DNA from: Nitrospiraceae bacterium
GTDB taxonomy: Bacteria; Nitrospirota; Thermodesulfovibrionia; Thermodesulfovibrionales; UBA1546
Direction: 5' to 3'
Length of the DNA: 64,000 bases
Assembly: GCA_021373015.1 (NCBI GenBank)
Contig: JAJFTJ010000014.1
Span: 200,323-264,322, forward strand
Below are positions 1-9,269 of the stretch, one piece after another. Position numbers and translations under genes: made by a program. A model generated the notes under the pieces. The model searched no databases. It had not been told where the DNA came from and saw only the letters and a program-made list of their open reading frames with translations. Each line of letters begins with the position of its first letter. Position 1 is the stretch's first letter.

Positions 1-816
1 CTTGCTCCAATGCATAATTGGCTTCCTGATGCGCATAGCCAGGCGCCAAGCCCTATAAGCGCACTGCTTTCGGGAATTCTGCTTAACACGGCATTCTATG
101 GGATTATCAGGGTAATCGCAATTGTCGAACCATCTACAGGAGCGATATTCACCGGAAATCTCCTTATTATTTTTGGCCTTATATCAATCGGGATATCTGC
201 GGTATTTATTCTTGTGCAGGAAAATTATAAGAGGCTTCTGGCATACAGCAGCATAGAGCATATGGGAATTGTATCTCTTGGTGTTGGAATAGGCGGAGTT
301 CTGGGTTTTTATGGCGCTCTCTTGCACATACTGAATCATGCGATATCAAAACCGCTGATGTTTTTTGCCTCAGGAAGGATTCAGGCTTGTTATGGTTCAA
401 CAAAAATAGAAAATGTAAATGGAGTGTTGTCTTCAAAGCCTTTGCTTGGAATGCTTACTTTTGCGGGTGTGCTGTCTCTTGCAGGCTCGCCTCCCTTAAA
501 CATATTTATAAGCGAATTCACGATACTCAAGGCTGGTGTTGACAAAGGATTATGGGCCGCAGTAGGTTTGTTCCTTTTCTTTGCTGTGATTGTTTTTTAC
601 GGAATGATGTCAGGATTCGGAAAGATACTTTTTAAAGGCAAAAATAATATTCCTCCTAAAGAAGAAGGCTGCGAACATCGAAAATTCCCCATGTCATGGC
701 TTAATAACGGTGTTATGATCGTAATGGCATTGCTGATTCTGATGCTCGGAGTTTCAATACCGGAATTTCTGGATAAAACCATCAGGGCATGTATTAGTGT
801 TATTGGAGTGAGATGA
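1..816 (+). CDS. HyfF-like proton-translocating membrane subunit (3' part)
   Basis: The reading frame is open from base 1, so this is the C-terminal 271 codons of a longer gene. It begins in the conserved ND5/MrpA-type core (HNWLPDAHSQAPSPISALLS, where family members carry a helix-breaking, proton-channel segment) and continues through several hydrophobic helices with the internal lysine/histidine pattern of complex I-like antiporter subunits (GALLHILNHAISKPLMFF). It closely resembles hydrogenase-4 component F (HyfF) and its homologues. The stop overlaps the start of the next gene (ATGA), so it is translationally coupled to a HyfG-like and a HyfI-like gene. Its role would be to move protons or sodium ions across the cytoplasmic membrane as part of an energy-converting complex. 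The family is certain; the ion is not. Confidence 0.9.
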   Translation, partial: LAPMHNWLPDAHSQAPSPISALLSGILLNTAFYGIIRVIAIVEPSTGAIFTGNLLIIFGLISIGISAVFILVQENYKRLLAYSSIEHMGIVSLGVGIGGVLGFYGALLHILNHAISKPLMFFASGRIQACYGSTKIENVNGVLSSKPLLGMLTFAGVLSLAGSPPLNIFISEFTILKAGVDKGLWAAVGLFLFFAVIVFYGMMSGFGKILFKGKNNIPPKEEGCEHRKFPMSWLNNGVMIVMALLILMLGVSIPEFLDKTIRACISVIGVR

Positions 817-2384
817 TGGATAAGATTCTGGCAAAGGCGAAAAGAACAAAAGAATATCTGAATGAATATTACATAGAGATCAAGAAAAACGATTTCAAGG
901 AAGTGTGTTCGTATCTTTCCCACGACAAGAACGCAATATTAAGGATGATGTTTGGAACTGATGAAAGAGAGATAGACGGAACATTTAAAATTTATTCTGT
1001 ATTCACAATTTATGGAAACGAAAGATTTTTTATAATTTATTTTTCTTTAACCGAAGAAGATAACGCGTTCCCCTCAATAACACATGATATACCTGCTGCT
1101 CACTGGTATGAACGCGAGATAAAAGACATGTTAGGTTTGATTCCAGACGGACATCCTGACACGCGAAGTCTTGTTTTTCATGATGCGTTCCCAAAAGATT
1201 CTTATCCTTTGAGAAAAGACTGGAATATTTCTGATGCTGACCTTGAGGAATGGGGAAAGGGAATTGCTAAGAAAAGACCATATAATTTTATGGAGGTAAA
1301 AGGCGAGGGGATATATGAAATACCTGTCGGTCCTGTACATGCAGGAATAATAGAACCCGGACATTTCAGATTCAGCGCAGTAGGCGAGACAATATTTTTT
1401 CTTGAATCTAGATTGTTTTATACGCATAAAGGAACAGAAAAGCATTTTGAGAAATTGGGATTTACAGAAGGAGTAAAACTGGCAGAAAGAATATCAGGAA
1501 CATCGTCATATTCCTACTCATGCGCTTATTGCATGGCAGTCGAGAGAATGACAGGAGCCGAAATAACAGAAAAGGCAAAGGCAGTAAGAACGCTGCTGAT
1601 TGAATTGGAAAGACTGTATAACCATATCGGCGATATAGGAAATATGTGCGCAGGAACAGGACTTCAAGTCGGTTATGCCAAAGGAGCGGCTATAAAAGAA
1701 AGTCTTATGCAGCTTAATGAGAGGCTTACAGGAAGCAGGTATTTAAGAGGCGTAAATATAATAGGCGGGGTTAATAAGGATATTCTTTTGTGCAAAGATG
1801 ATATTTTTTCTACTCTGAGTATGGCAATAAAAAAATACAAAGAGTTGATGAAATTACTGCTTGGAACAGTCTCACATGTAGAAAGATTAGAAAATACAGG
1901 CAGGCTTTCAAAAGAAATCGCGCAAAAATTAGGAGTAACAGGAGTTGCGGCAAGGGCATCTGGGATAGAAGATGATTTGAGGAAAACTCATCCGCATCTG
2001 CTTTACGAAAGGCTTGCTTTTGAAGAACATGTAATGTCAAAAGGCGATGTGCTGGCAAGAATGATGATAAGGGCTGAAGAGGCTGAGTGCTCGATATCAA
2101 TTATCAGTTCGCTTCTTGAGAATAAATACAAGGGTGATCCGGCTGTTCAACCAAATAACATCCCCGGATATTCATCTGCTCTTGGTTTTGCAGAAACGCC
2201 GCATGGGTCGTTGTTTTTCTGGATAAAGGCGGATAAGAACGGAAGACCGTTGAGAGTTAAATTCAGGTCCCCGTCATTCTGCAACTGGCCTGCGGTTCCC
2301 TTTGCAGTGCATGGAAATATTGTGCCTGATTTCCCATTGTGCAATAAGAGCTTTAATCTATCTTATTCAGGATGTGACATGTAA
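813..2384 (+). CDS. HyfG-like hydrogenase-related large subunit lacking [NiFe] ligands
   Basis: A 523-residue fusion of a NuoC-like 30-kDa domain (about residues 1-135, with the HWYEREIKDMLG motif) and a NuoD/hydrogenase-3-type large-subunit domain (about 165-523, with GPVHAGIIEPGHFRFS). In true [NiFe] hydrogenases the metal is held by two CxxC motifs. Here the first, RxCGxC, reads R226-I-S-G-T-S231. The second, usually SLDPCxxC near the C-terminus, reads SFNLSYSG at 513-520. All four cysteines are therefore replaced. This matches the energy-converting hydrogenase-related (Ehr) type rather than a working H2-activating enzyme. It overlaps its neighbours on both sides (ATGA, TAATG), showing an operon. 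It should sit on the cytoplasmic face of the membrane complex; its electron donor and acceptor cannot be told. Confidence 0.87.
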   Translation: MMDKILAKAKRTKEYLNEYYIEIKKNDFKEVCSYLSHDKNAILRMMFGTDEREIDGTFKIYSVFTIYGNERFFIIYFSLTEEDNAFPSITHDIPAAHWYEREIKDMLGLIPDGHPDTRSLVFHDAFPKDSYPLRKDWNISDADLEEWGKGIAKKRPYNFMEVKGEGIYEIPVGPVHAGIIEPGHFRFSAVGETIFFLESRLFYTHKGTEKHFEKLGFTEGVKLAERISGTSSYSYSCAYCMAVERMTGAEITEKAKAVRTLLIELERLYNHIGDIGNMCAGTGLQVGYAKGAAIKESLMQLNERLTGSRYLRGVNIIGGVNKDILLCKDDIFSTLSMAIKKYKELMKLLLGTVSHVERLENTGRLSKEIAQKLGVTGVAARASGIEDDLRKTHPHLLYERLAFEEHVMSKGDVLARMMIRAEEAECSISIISSLLENKYKGDPAVQPNNIPGYSSALGFAETPHGSLFFWIKADKNGRPLRVKFRSPSFCNWPAVPFAVHGNIVPDFPLCNKSFNLSYSGCDM

Positions 2385-2923
2385 TGATCAAAGAAATCTT
2401 GAAAAATTTATTAACTAAAAAATCTGCCATCCCATTCCCTGAAGATTTTAAAGGTAATAATGAAATGCTCGAGATAATCTCTTCCAAAAAGAAAATAGAA
2501 ACTGGTTTTAAAAGATCGATTAAGATTAGACAGGTTGACTCAGGCTCTTGCAATGCATGCGAATGGGAGTGCACTGCTCTCTCAAATCCGATTTACGACA
2601 TACAGCGGTTTGGAATAGATTTTACTGCGTCTCCTCGTCATGCCGATATCCTGCTTGTTACAGGTCCAGTCTCCAGGCAGATGGAGCTTGCGCTTAGGAA
2701 AACATATCTTGCGATGCCGGAACCCAAACTGGTTGTCGCGTGCGGAGACTGCGCTATTGACGGAGGAATTTACAAAGGCAGCTATGCTGTAACAAACGGC
2801 GCTGCTAATGTGATACCTGTAGACTGCTGCATAAAAGGTTGTCCTCCATCCCCTTCAGACATAATACAGGCATTGAAAAAACTGCTCGATGCGCTGGCTG
2901 ACAACAAGGCTCAGATAAAATAG
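2384..2923 (+). CDS. HyfI/NuoB-like [4Fe-4S] small subunit
   Basis: 179 residues of the NuoB/hydrogenase-3 small-subunit family. Candidate ligands of the proximal (N2-type) [4Fe-4S] cluster are C56 and C59 (GSCNACEWE), C120 or C123 (VACGDC), and C153 (IKGCPPSP). The C-x2-C spacing is that of hydrogenase small subunits, not the CC pair of complex I. The start codon overlaps the stop of the large subunit by one base. With the HyfG-like protein it would form the peripheral electron-transfer module docked on the HyfF-like membrane arm. The iron-sulfur site is intact although the partner has lost the nickel site, so an electron-transfer role without H2 is the simplest reading. This is the last gene of the operon; a gap and a new antiporter gene follow. 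Confidence 0.88.
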   Translation: MIKEILKNLLTKKSAIPFPEDFKGNNEMLEIISSKKKIETGFKRSIKIRQVDSGSCNACEWECTALSNPIYDIQRFGIDFTASPRHADILLVTGPVSRQMELALRKTYLAMPEPKLVVACGDCAIDGGIYKGSYAVTNGAANVIPVDCCIKGCPPSPSDIIQALKKLLDALADNKAQIK

Positions 2924-2982
2924 AACAAACTTCTTTTTATGCTATTATGATATTGATCAGTCAAAGAACAGAGGATTGAACA

Positions 2983-4137
2983 ATGACAAGCATTGAATTG
3001 CAGATAAGCCTTGTTTTGCTTTTTGCGCTCATAGGTTATCTTCTTGCATCAAGGATCAACCAGTCTGCAATCGTTGGAATTATAATCATCGGGATAATAA
3101 TAGGACCGAGCGTATTTTCTTTTGTTGATTATACTGATGCTGTAAAGATGCTTGCCCACCTCGGAGCAATAATCCTTCTTTTTGCAATAGGTCTGGAATT
3201 TAAAATAAAAGAGATATATAAATTAAAATATCTTTTTATAGCCTTGGCAGGAGTAATATTCCCCTGGATTGCAGGCTATATTCTAGGATATATGTTCGGC
3301 TATGGATTCAAAGAGGCAATGTTTATTGGAATTGCGCTCACAGCCACGAGCATAGCAATAACAGCAGGCGTATTAAAGGAAATGAATAAACTGAATACCT
3401 CTGTTGCAAAAGCGATAATCGGCGCAGCAGTTGTTGATGATGCACTTGGACTTATTGCCTTGTCAGTAGCTGTCCAGTTTGTAAAAGGAGAAGATTTTGC
3501 ATTTATAAAGATATTTATTATATCGGTCGAAGCGATAGCTTTTCTTATTGCAGGGATCCTCGCCGCGCCCTATTTAAAAAAATTATTTTTAAGACTTGAT
3601 AAGATGAAATTTTCAAAAGAGCATACCCATTTTCTTTTCATTGCTGCAATAATGTTCTGCTTTTTCTGCGCATCCATTGCTCAGATAATAGGACTCTCAG
3701 CAATTGTAGGAGCTTTTTTGGCGGGCGCTGTGCTTGAAGGAATAAAATTCAAAAACAGCAAAGATCTTAAAGAAGGAGCAGAATATCTACATGTCATATT
3801 CGGTGCAATATTTTTTATAAGCCTTGGCATACTCACAAATATGAAAGAGCTTACATTCAATATGCTCCCATTCTTTCTGACACTGCTCTTAATTGCAGTT
3901 CTAACAAAAGTCTTTGGATGCGGAGCTGCAGCATGGATCGCAGGATTCAAAAAGCATGAGTCGCTTTTTATAGGTTTTGGAATGTCTCCAAGGGGAGAAG
4001 TTGCAATGATAGTAGCATTGATAGGACTTACTTCTAACATAATCAATCAGGATATTTATGTATCAATAGTGCTTATGTCTGTAATAACCACAATAATTAC
4101 GCCTTTTGTAATAAGACAGATCAAGCGGGATGCTTAA
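2983..4137 (+). CDS. CPA2-family cation:proton antiporter
   Basis: 384 residues, almost entirely hydrophobic, with 11-12 predicted membrane helices. The pattern is that of the Na+/H+ exchanger domain (Pfam Na_H_Exchanger) of the KefB/NapA group. The paired aspartates VVDDALG (about residue 150), which carry the transported ion in this family, are present. There is no C-terminal TrkA-N or nucleotide-binding domain, so it is the short form and not a full glutathione-gated Kef channel. A modest Shine-Dalgarno (agagga) lies about 9 bases before the ATG. Its last codons overlap the uvrC start by 8 bases. It probably exchanges Na+ or K+ for H+; which one cannot be decided from sequence. It lies next to the ion-pumping Ehr-like operon, which may or may not be functional linkage. 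Confidence 0.85.
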   Translation: MTSIELQISLVLLFALIGYLLASRINQSAIVGIIIIGIIIGPSVFSFVDYTDAVKMLAHLGAIILLFAIGLEFKIKEIYKLKYLFIALAGVIFPWIAGYILGYMFGYGFKEAMFIGIALTATSIAITAGVLKEMNKLNTSVAKAIIGAAVVDDALGLIALSVAVQFVKGEDFAFIKIFIISVEAIAFLIAGILAAPYLKKLFLRLDKMKFSKEHTHFLFIAAIMFCFFCASIAQIIGLSAIVGAFLAGAVLEGIKFKNSKDLKEGAEYLHVIFGAIFFISLGILTNMKELTFNMLPFFLTLLLIAVLTKVFGCGAAAWIAGFKKHESLFIGFGMSPRGEVAMIVALIGLTSNIINQDIYVSIVLMSVITTIITPFVIRQIKRDA

Positions 4138-5929
4138 GGCAAAAACAACTGCTGTTCCTCAAAAACCCGGAGTCTATCTTTTTAAGGACTCGAAGAAGAA
4201 TGTGCTTTATGTAGGCAAGGCAAAAAATCTTCGCAACCGCTTGAGGAGCTATTTCCAGAAAACATCCGGCATTGACATGAGAAAATCCGCAATGGTCAAG
4301 TCTGCCAAAGACTTTTCATATCTGATAACGAATAATGAGCTTGAAGCGCTTGTTCTTGAGGCAACCCTGATAAAACAGCACAAGCCAAAATTCAATGTGG
4401 TATTGAGAGATGACAAGAATTACCCTTACCTTAAACTCACAATAAATGAGGCATGGCCGGGATTAGAGGTTGTAAGAAAAATAAAGAAAGACGGCGCTCG
4501 TTACTTTGGGCCTTATGTGCCTGCAGGAAATATGTGGGAAGCTCTGAATTTCATAAGAAAAAATTTTCAGATAAGACCATGCAGATATTCATTGGATAAG
4601 CCGATGCGTCCATGCATTCAGTATCAGATGAAGAGATGTCCTGCTCCATGCAATGGTCTCATCAGCAAAAAAGACTACATTTGCATTGTGAATGAAGTTA
4701 AGTTTTTTCTTATGGGAAAGAAAAGAGAACTCCTTGCTGAACTTGGGGAAAAGATGAAAAGACTTTCTGATGAATTGAGATACGAAGAAGCAGCTAAGAT
4801 AAGAGACAGTATAGGCAATCTCGAAAAAATATGGGAATCACAGAAAGTTGCTGCTCCGGAACTAGGCGATATTGATATTATGGGTTTTTACAAAGAGGAG
4901 AACGAAGCAGTTTTCCAAGTTTTTTTTATACGGAACGGCGTTCTAATTGGTTCAAAAAATTTTCATCTTAAAGGCATTGGGAATATCTCAGAGAAGGAAT
5001 TACTGCACAAATTCATCGAGCAATTTTATACGAATGAGATTATACCGCCTGATGAGATTATCGCAAATACAAAACCTGAGGGAGCTGTAATACTTTCATC
5101 ATGGCTTTCAGAAATCCGCTCTAAGAAACAAGACAAAAAACAAAAGAAGATAAAGATGACAATGCCCAAGAAAGGCAAAAAGCTAGAACTCCTGAGAATG
5201 GCTGAGGAAAACGCAAAAATAACATTCAAGAACAAAGTTCGAATTGATTTTGAGGATTCGATTGCAAAGCTAAAGGAAACGCTTGGATTAAAAAAATCGC
5301 CTAAAAGTATTGGGGCTCTTGATGTATCAACAATTTCAGGAAGCGAGTCAGTAGGCGCATTTATATATTGGGCTGAAGGTGAATTCAAAAAAGACATGTA
5401 CAGACATCTGAAGATAAAAAATGTTGAAGGCATGAATGATTTTGCGATGATGAAGGAGATTTCAGAAAGGACAATTAAAAATCTTAAGCATAAACTGCCA
5501 TCATTAATGGTTATTGACGGTGGCATCGGACAGCTTCAGTCAGCAAGAAAAGCCTTTGATGAAGCCGGGATAAAAAATACAGAACTTGTTTCAATAGCAA
5601 AAAATCCTGACAGGCTGTTCACTCTAAAATCGGAAAAACCAGTTGATCTTAGAGACAACAGCGCATTATCCCTGCTTCTTAAAAAAATCCGCGATGAGGC
5701 GCACCGGTTTGCCGTCAGTTTCCATAGAAAATTAAGGGATAAAAGATTAATGGAATCACCGCTTGAGAAGATTAAAGGGATAGGCAGAAAAAGAAGACTG
5801 GAACTTTTAAAACATTTTGGTAGTATAGAAGATATAAGAAAGGCCGGCATTGATGATATTGCAGGTATAAAAGGTTTTAACAATGGCATTGCAGAAAAAC
5901 TTCTTGGTGAGTTGAGGGCAAAAAAATGA
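4130..5929 (+). CDS. uvrC: Excinuclease ABC subunit C
   Basis: 599 residues, the normal length for UvrC, which makes both incisions around bulky DNA lesions in nucleotide excision repair with UvrA and UvrB. Domains in order: GIY-YIG nuclease at about 10-90 (PGVYLFKD...VLYVGKAKNLRNRLRSYF), a cysteine-rich segment at about 150-175 (RPCRYSLDKPMRPCIQYQMKRCPAPC), a UVR motif for UvrB contact at about 205-240, the RNase H-like endonuclease domain (GALDVSTISGSESVGA, MVIDGGIGQLQSA), and two C-terminal helix-hairpin-helix motifs (IKGIGRKRRLELLKHFGS). The start overlaps the antiporter gene and the stop overlaps the next gene (ATGA), so it is embedded in an operon. Confidence 0.97.
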   Translation: MLKAKTTAVPQKPGVYLFKDSKKNVLYVGKAKNLRNRLRSYFQKTSGIDMRKSAMVKSAKDFSYLITNNELEALVLEATLIKQHKPKFNVVLRDDKNYPYLKLTINEAWPGLEVVRKIKKDGARYFGPYVPAGNMWEALNFIRKNFQIRPCRYSLDKPMRPCIQYQMKRCPAPCNGLISKKDYICIVNEVKFFLMGKKRELLAELGEKMKRLSDELRYEEAAKIRDSIGNLEKIWESQKVAAPELGDIDIMGFYKEENEAVFQVFFIRNGVLIGSKNFHLKGIGNISEKELLHKFIEQFYTNEIIPPDEIIANTKPEGAVILSSWLSEIRSKKQDKKQKKIKMTMPKKGKKLELLRMAEENAKITFKNKVRIDFEDSIAKLKETLGLKKSPKSIGALDVSTISGSESVGAFIYWAEGEFKKDMYRHLKIKNVEGMNDFAMMKEISERTIKNLKHKLPSLMVIDGGIGQLQSARKAFDEAGIKNTELVSIAKNPDRLFTLKSEKPVDLRDNSALSLLLKKIRDEAHRFAVSFHRKLRDKRLMESPLEKIKGIGRKRRLELLKHFGSIEDIRKAGIDDIAGIKGFNNGIAEKLLGELRAKK

Positions 5930-6498
5930 AGAAAAAAATTAAATCAGATTTTCAGAAAAAGTTTTTTTTGGGTCTGTTTTTATTTTTATTTGCCATAATT
6001 ATTCCGTCAATATCTGATGCAGGTTATAAAATTTTTCTGAAGAACGGCTCTGTCATAATTGCAAGTTATTATGAAAAAGCAGACGGAGAAGTAAAAATTT
6101 ATTTTGATGGAGGGATATTCGGCGTTCCTGAAAAAGATATCCTTAAAATAACGGAAACAGCCGATGAACCTAAAAAAGAGATAAAAGACATTGAACAGCC
6201 TGAAAAACCACTGCCTCCTGTTGAGACAACTAAAGAAGAACCTGTTCAGGAACCTCCAAAAGATACGAAGGAGAATCAGAACAGAGATGAACTGGAGAGA
6301 AAAAAAGCAGAGCTTGCAGGTGTGGAGGCAGAACTCAAGAAAACAATGATAAGAGTGCAGGCTTTAAACAATAAATCTGTAAGCGGTACGCTTACTCCTG
6401 CGGACAAATCAATGTTCCAGCAGAACATGGTGAGAAAGAGGAAACTTGAAAGTGACAAGAAAAGACTTGAAGATGAAATCAAGGCATTACAGCAATAA
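5926..6498 (+). CDS. Exported hypothetical protein with coiled-coil tail
   Basis: 190 residues, not assigned to a named family. It has a basic N-terminus and a hydrophobic stretch (residues about 13-28, FFLGLFLFLFAII) ending near SDA-G, which looks like a Sec signal peptide or anchor. A small beta-rich region follows (YKIFLKNGSVIIASYYEKADGEVKIYFDGGIFGVPEKDI), resembling short SH3-like modules seen in exported proteins of unknown function. Next comes a proline/glutamate-rich linker, and then a charged helical coiled coil (about 120-190). Its ATG overlaps the uvrC stop and its 3' end overlaps the kinase gene, so it is part of the same transcript. A periplasmic or envelope location is likely; the function is unknown. 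Confidence 0.75.
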   Translation: MKKKIKSDFQKKFFLGLFLFLFAIIIPSISDAGYKIFLKNGSVIIASYYEKADGEVKIYFDGGIFGVPEKDILKITETADEPKKEIKDIEQPEKPLPPVETTKEEPVQEPPKDTKENQNRDELERKKAELAGVEAELKKTMIRVQALNNKSVSGTLTPADKSMFQQNMVRKRKLESDKKRLEDEIKALQQ

Positions 6499-7489
6499 AG
6501 AAAAGCGATATAGTTCAAAAAAAAATAAAACAACGAAACAATTCTCAAGCGAGAGAACTATCTACATTTCTGGGTCAATTGCTTATGACAAGATTATGGA
6601 TTTCCCCGGAAGATTCTCAGACCATATCCTTCCTGACAAGATACACATTCTAAATGTCTGCTTTACAGTAAACGGAATGATAGAAAAATTCGGAGGGACT
6701 GCCGGAAATATCGCATATTCCCTCAGTCTTCTTGGCGAAAGGCCTATGATACTTGCAACAATAGGAAAGGATTATAAGAATTATTTTGAGTGGCTCAAAA
6801 AAAATAAAATCCCGGCAACAGGTATTAAGATAATAAGGGAGGAATTAACATCAGCCGCTTATATCACAACTGACAAGGCTGATAACCAGATTACTGGATT
6901 TAATCCAGGTTCTATGAAATATCCATCAAAATACAGGTTCAAAGGTGTGCATCCTGAACATTCCATCGCAATACTTGCGCCTGGCAATCTTGACGATATG
7001 ATGCAGTATGCGAAGGTGTATAAAAAGAAGGGCATTCCATATATCTGTGATCCAGGGCAGTCTCTCACCGGATGGGAAAAGAATAATCTGATAGAATGGC
7101 TTGACGGTTCAGCAATGCTCATAACAAATGATTATGAGCTTGAGATGATAATGGGAAAGACCTGCTTTGATAAAAAAGGTTTGTTGAATCTCACAAAGAT
7201 AATAGTCACAACTCTTGGAGAAAAAGGCTCTGTTATAACGCGGGATGGGGTTGAAGAATACATCCCAGCAGCCAAAACAAGCAGTGTTGTTGATCCTACA
7301 GGCGCAGGGGATGCTTACAGGGCAGGGATTTTAAAAGGGATTGTAATGGGCAAAGATATAATAACTGCTGCAAAGATGGGAGCAGTAGCAGCAACATATG
7401 CAATAGAAAATTACGGCACTCAGGAACATAAATATACTTATAGGAATTTTATCTCGAAGTATAACAATAATTTCGGAGAGCTAAAATAA
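6473..7489 (+). CDS. PfkB-family carbohydrate/nucleoside kinase
   Basis: PfkB (ribokinase) family. The conserved core starts at TIYISGSIAYDKIM, with the substrate-binding GGTAGNIAYSL near the N-terminus and the catalytic/anion-hole signature DPTGAGDAYRAGI near the C-terminus. The aspartate of GAGD is the expected base. The sequence resembles the bacterial 'adenosine kinase-like' subgroup, but the substrate cannot be read from it. The frame opens at a TTG at 6446; I prefer the ATG at 6473, which gives 338 residues and a 26-base overlap with the upstream gene. Neither has a strong Shine-Dalgarno. Either start leaves a basic 30-40 residue N-terminal extension before the kinase fold, which is longer than usual. 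Confidence 0.85.
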   Translation: MKSRHYSNKEKRYSSKKNKTTKQFSSERTIYISGSIAYDKIMDFPGRFSDHILPDKIHILNVCFTVNGMIEKFGGTAGNIAYSLSLLGERPMILATIGKDYKNYFEWLKKNKIPATGIKIIREELTSAAYITTDKADNQITGFNPGSMKYPSKYRFKGVHPEHSIAILAPGNLDDMMQYAKVYKKKGIPYICDPGQSLTGWEKNNLIEWLDGSAMLITNDYELEMIMGKTCFDKKGLLNLTKIIVTTLGEKGSVITRDGVEEYIPAAKTSSVVDPTGAGDAYRAGILKGIVMGKDIITAAKMGAVAATYAIENYGTQEHKYTYRNFISKYNNNFGELK

Positions 7490-7565
7490 CTGCTTATAGG
7501 CCCATAAAACAGTTTTAATTGACATCACTGAATTTTTTATATATTCTAATCTCTGGTTGATTCAT

Positions 7566-8183
7566 ATGAGACTTTTTCCAAAAACCATAGACTTTTTCGA
7601 GATATTTGATCAGGCTGCATCCAACCTGACAAAAGGGGCAACCCTTCTGGTCAAACTCATGGAAGATTTTACGGATATCGAGGCTAAGGCTAAGGCGATA
7701 TATGAGGTTGAGCAGGAAGGCGATATAATAATCCATGACATAATGAGGAAGCTCAATAAAACATTTATCACTCCTATTGACAGAGAGGACCTCTATACCC
7801 TTGCATCCAGGCTTGACGATGTTATTGATCTTATCTGGGCTGCTGCTGATAAAATCTTTGTTTTTAAACTTAGAGAAACAACTCCTGAAGCAATCTCTAT
7901 GTCAAAAGATCTGCTGATGATAACTGAGGTTATGCACAAAGCAATACAAAAGCTTAAAGAAAAGAATTATACTTATGTACAGGAATACTGCATAGAGATA
8001 AACAGGCTTGAAAACAGAATTGACAGAGACTTCAGGGATGCGCTTGGAAAATTATTCGATGAAATAAAAGACCCGGTTCTGATAATAAAATGGAAAGAGA
8101 TATATGAACATCTTGAAGATGCCTCAGACAGATGTGAAGACGTTGCAAATATTCTTGAGGCAATTGTTATAAAGCATGCATGA
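7566..8183 (+). CDS. DUF47 (PhoU-like) phosphate-transport accessory protein
   Basis: 205 residues from the ATG at 7566; a TTG three codons earlier is possible. All-helical DUF47/PhoU_div family (FDQAASNLTKGATLL...EQEGDIIIHDIMRKLNKTFITPIDREDLYTLASRLDDVIDLI), with the conserved E-x-E-G-D and D-x-D-D clusters that bind metal in PhoU-like folds. DUF47 proteins are regularly encoded beside PiT phosphate transporters and are thought to modulate them. Here the 3' end overlaps the PiT gene by 8 bases, so the two are co-translated. It is cytoplasmic. No Pho box was recognised upstream, but the 76-base spacer is enough for a promoter. Confidence 0.92.
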   Translation: MRLFPKTIDFFEIFDQAASNLTKGATLLVKLMEDFTDIEAKAKAIYEVEQEGDIIIHDIMRKLNKTFITPIDREDLYTLASRLDDVIDLIWAAADKIFVFKLRETTPEAISMSKDLLMITEVMHKAIQKLKEKNYTYVQEYCIEINRLENRIDRDFRDALGKLFDEIKDPVLIIKWKEIYEHLEDASDRCEDVANILEAIVIKHA

Positions 8184-9168
8184 TTCTTTCACCCTCCTTA
8201 TCTGCGTAATAGTCCTCGCTACAATCTTCGATTTCATTAATGGTTTTCATGACACAGCAAATGCAATAGCAACATCAGTATCAACGCGCGTGCTTTCTCC
8301 AAAGACAGCTGTAATAATGGCTGGGATACTGAATATTGTCGGCGCGCTGACAGGCACCGCAGTTGCCAAGACCGTTGGTTCGGGGATTGTAGAGGCAATG
8401 TCTATTACTCAGATAACAGTTATCTCAGCGCTGCTGTCAGCAATTATATGGGATTTAATCACATGGTATTTTAGTCTCCCGACTTCTTCAAGCCATGCAA
8501 TAATTTCCAGCCTTGTAGGCGCAGCAATAGCCACTGCAGGGACAGGGGTTATCCTGACAAAAGGTATTTTAAAGGTTTTGATTGGCTTGATTATCTCTCC
8601 AATATTCGGAATAGTATTTGGGTTTTTTCTCATGCTTTTTCTCATGTGGCTTTTCCAGAAGGCAGCTCTCGCTGCAGTAAGTTCTTTATTTGGCAAACTT
8701 CAGATAATGTCCGCTGCGTATATGGCATTCAGCCATGGAAGCAATGATGCTCAAAAAACAATGGGTATTATTACAATGTCGCTTGTAAGTTACTACAATC
8801 TTGCTGATTTTCATGTTCCGTTCTGGGTAATTATGCTTTGTGCAACAGTGATGGGATTTGGAACAGTGGCAGGCGGATGGAGGATTATAAAAACTCTGGG
8901 TGTTCGGCTTGTGCATCTAAAGCCTATTGACGGGTTTGCTGCAGAGACATCAGCTGCAACAATAATAGAGGTTGCTTCACGAATCGGACTGCCTCTTTCC
9001 ACAACTCATGTAATCTCATCTACAATAATGGGTGTGGGGGCATCAAAGAGATTGTCAGCAGTTCGCTGGGGAGTAGGCGGTAATATTATAATGGCATGGG
9101 TACTGACTCTTCCTGCATGCGGCGTTATTGCATGGTTAATCTGCAAGCTGCTTACAATGATTCTTTAA
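8176..9168 (+). CDS. pit: PiT-family inorganic phosphate transporter
   Basis: 330 residues with two inverted PHO4 repeats. The N-terminal signature is DFINGFHDTANAIATSVSTRVLSP and the C-terminal repeat has MAFSHGSNDAQKTMGI; the paired GF/SHG-x-NDA motifs define the family. PLSTTHVISSTIMGVG near residue 280 is the second conserved repeat element, and about 9-10 membrane helices are visible. It imports phosphate with H+ or Na+ (sodium-type proteins share the motif, so the ion is open). It overlaps and follows the DUF47 gene, the standard pairing for low-affinity phosphate uptake. Confidence 0.95.
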   Translation: MHDSFTLLICVIVLATIFDFINGFHDTANAIATSVSTRVLSPKTAVIMAGILNIVGALTGTAVAKTVGSGIVEAMSITQITVISALLSAIIWDLITWYFSLPTSSSHAIISSLVGAAIATAGTGVILTKGILKVLIGLIISPIFGIVFGFFLMLFLMWLFQKAALAAVSSLFGKLQIMSAAYMAFSHGSNDAQKTMGIITMSLVSYYNLADFHVPFWVIMLCATVMGFGTVAGGWRIIKTLGVRLVHLKPIDGFAAETSAATIIEVASRIGLPLSTTHVISSTIMGVGASKRLSAVRWGVGGNIIMAWVLTLPACGVIAWLICKLLTMIL

Positions 9169-9221
9169 TAAAATCCATACTAATATTATCTCCACTGATT
9201 TTCATGACTGTCTTTGAATTG

Positions 9222-9230
9222 TGATAAAAT
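9222..9230 (+). promoter_or_regulatory. Extended -10 promoter upstream of ogt
   Basis: TGATAAAAT: a TGn extension directly before a TAAAAT hexamer, about 33 bases before the ogt start if transcription begins near 9237. No good -35 was found. The same TGn-TAnnnT form recurs before other genes in this window. Confidence 0.45.
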
Positions 9231-9269
9231 TAAGCAAGAAAATATCTTTTTTAAAAAGACATAAAGCAT

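Noticed and set aside
813-2384. Calling this a functional [NiFe] hydrogenase
   Set aside because: All four metal-ligand cysteines expected in hydrogenase large subunits are replaced, so H2 activation is not supported.
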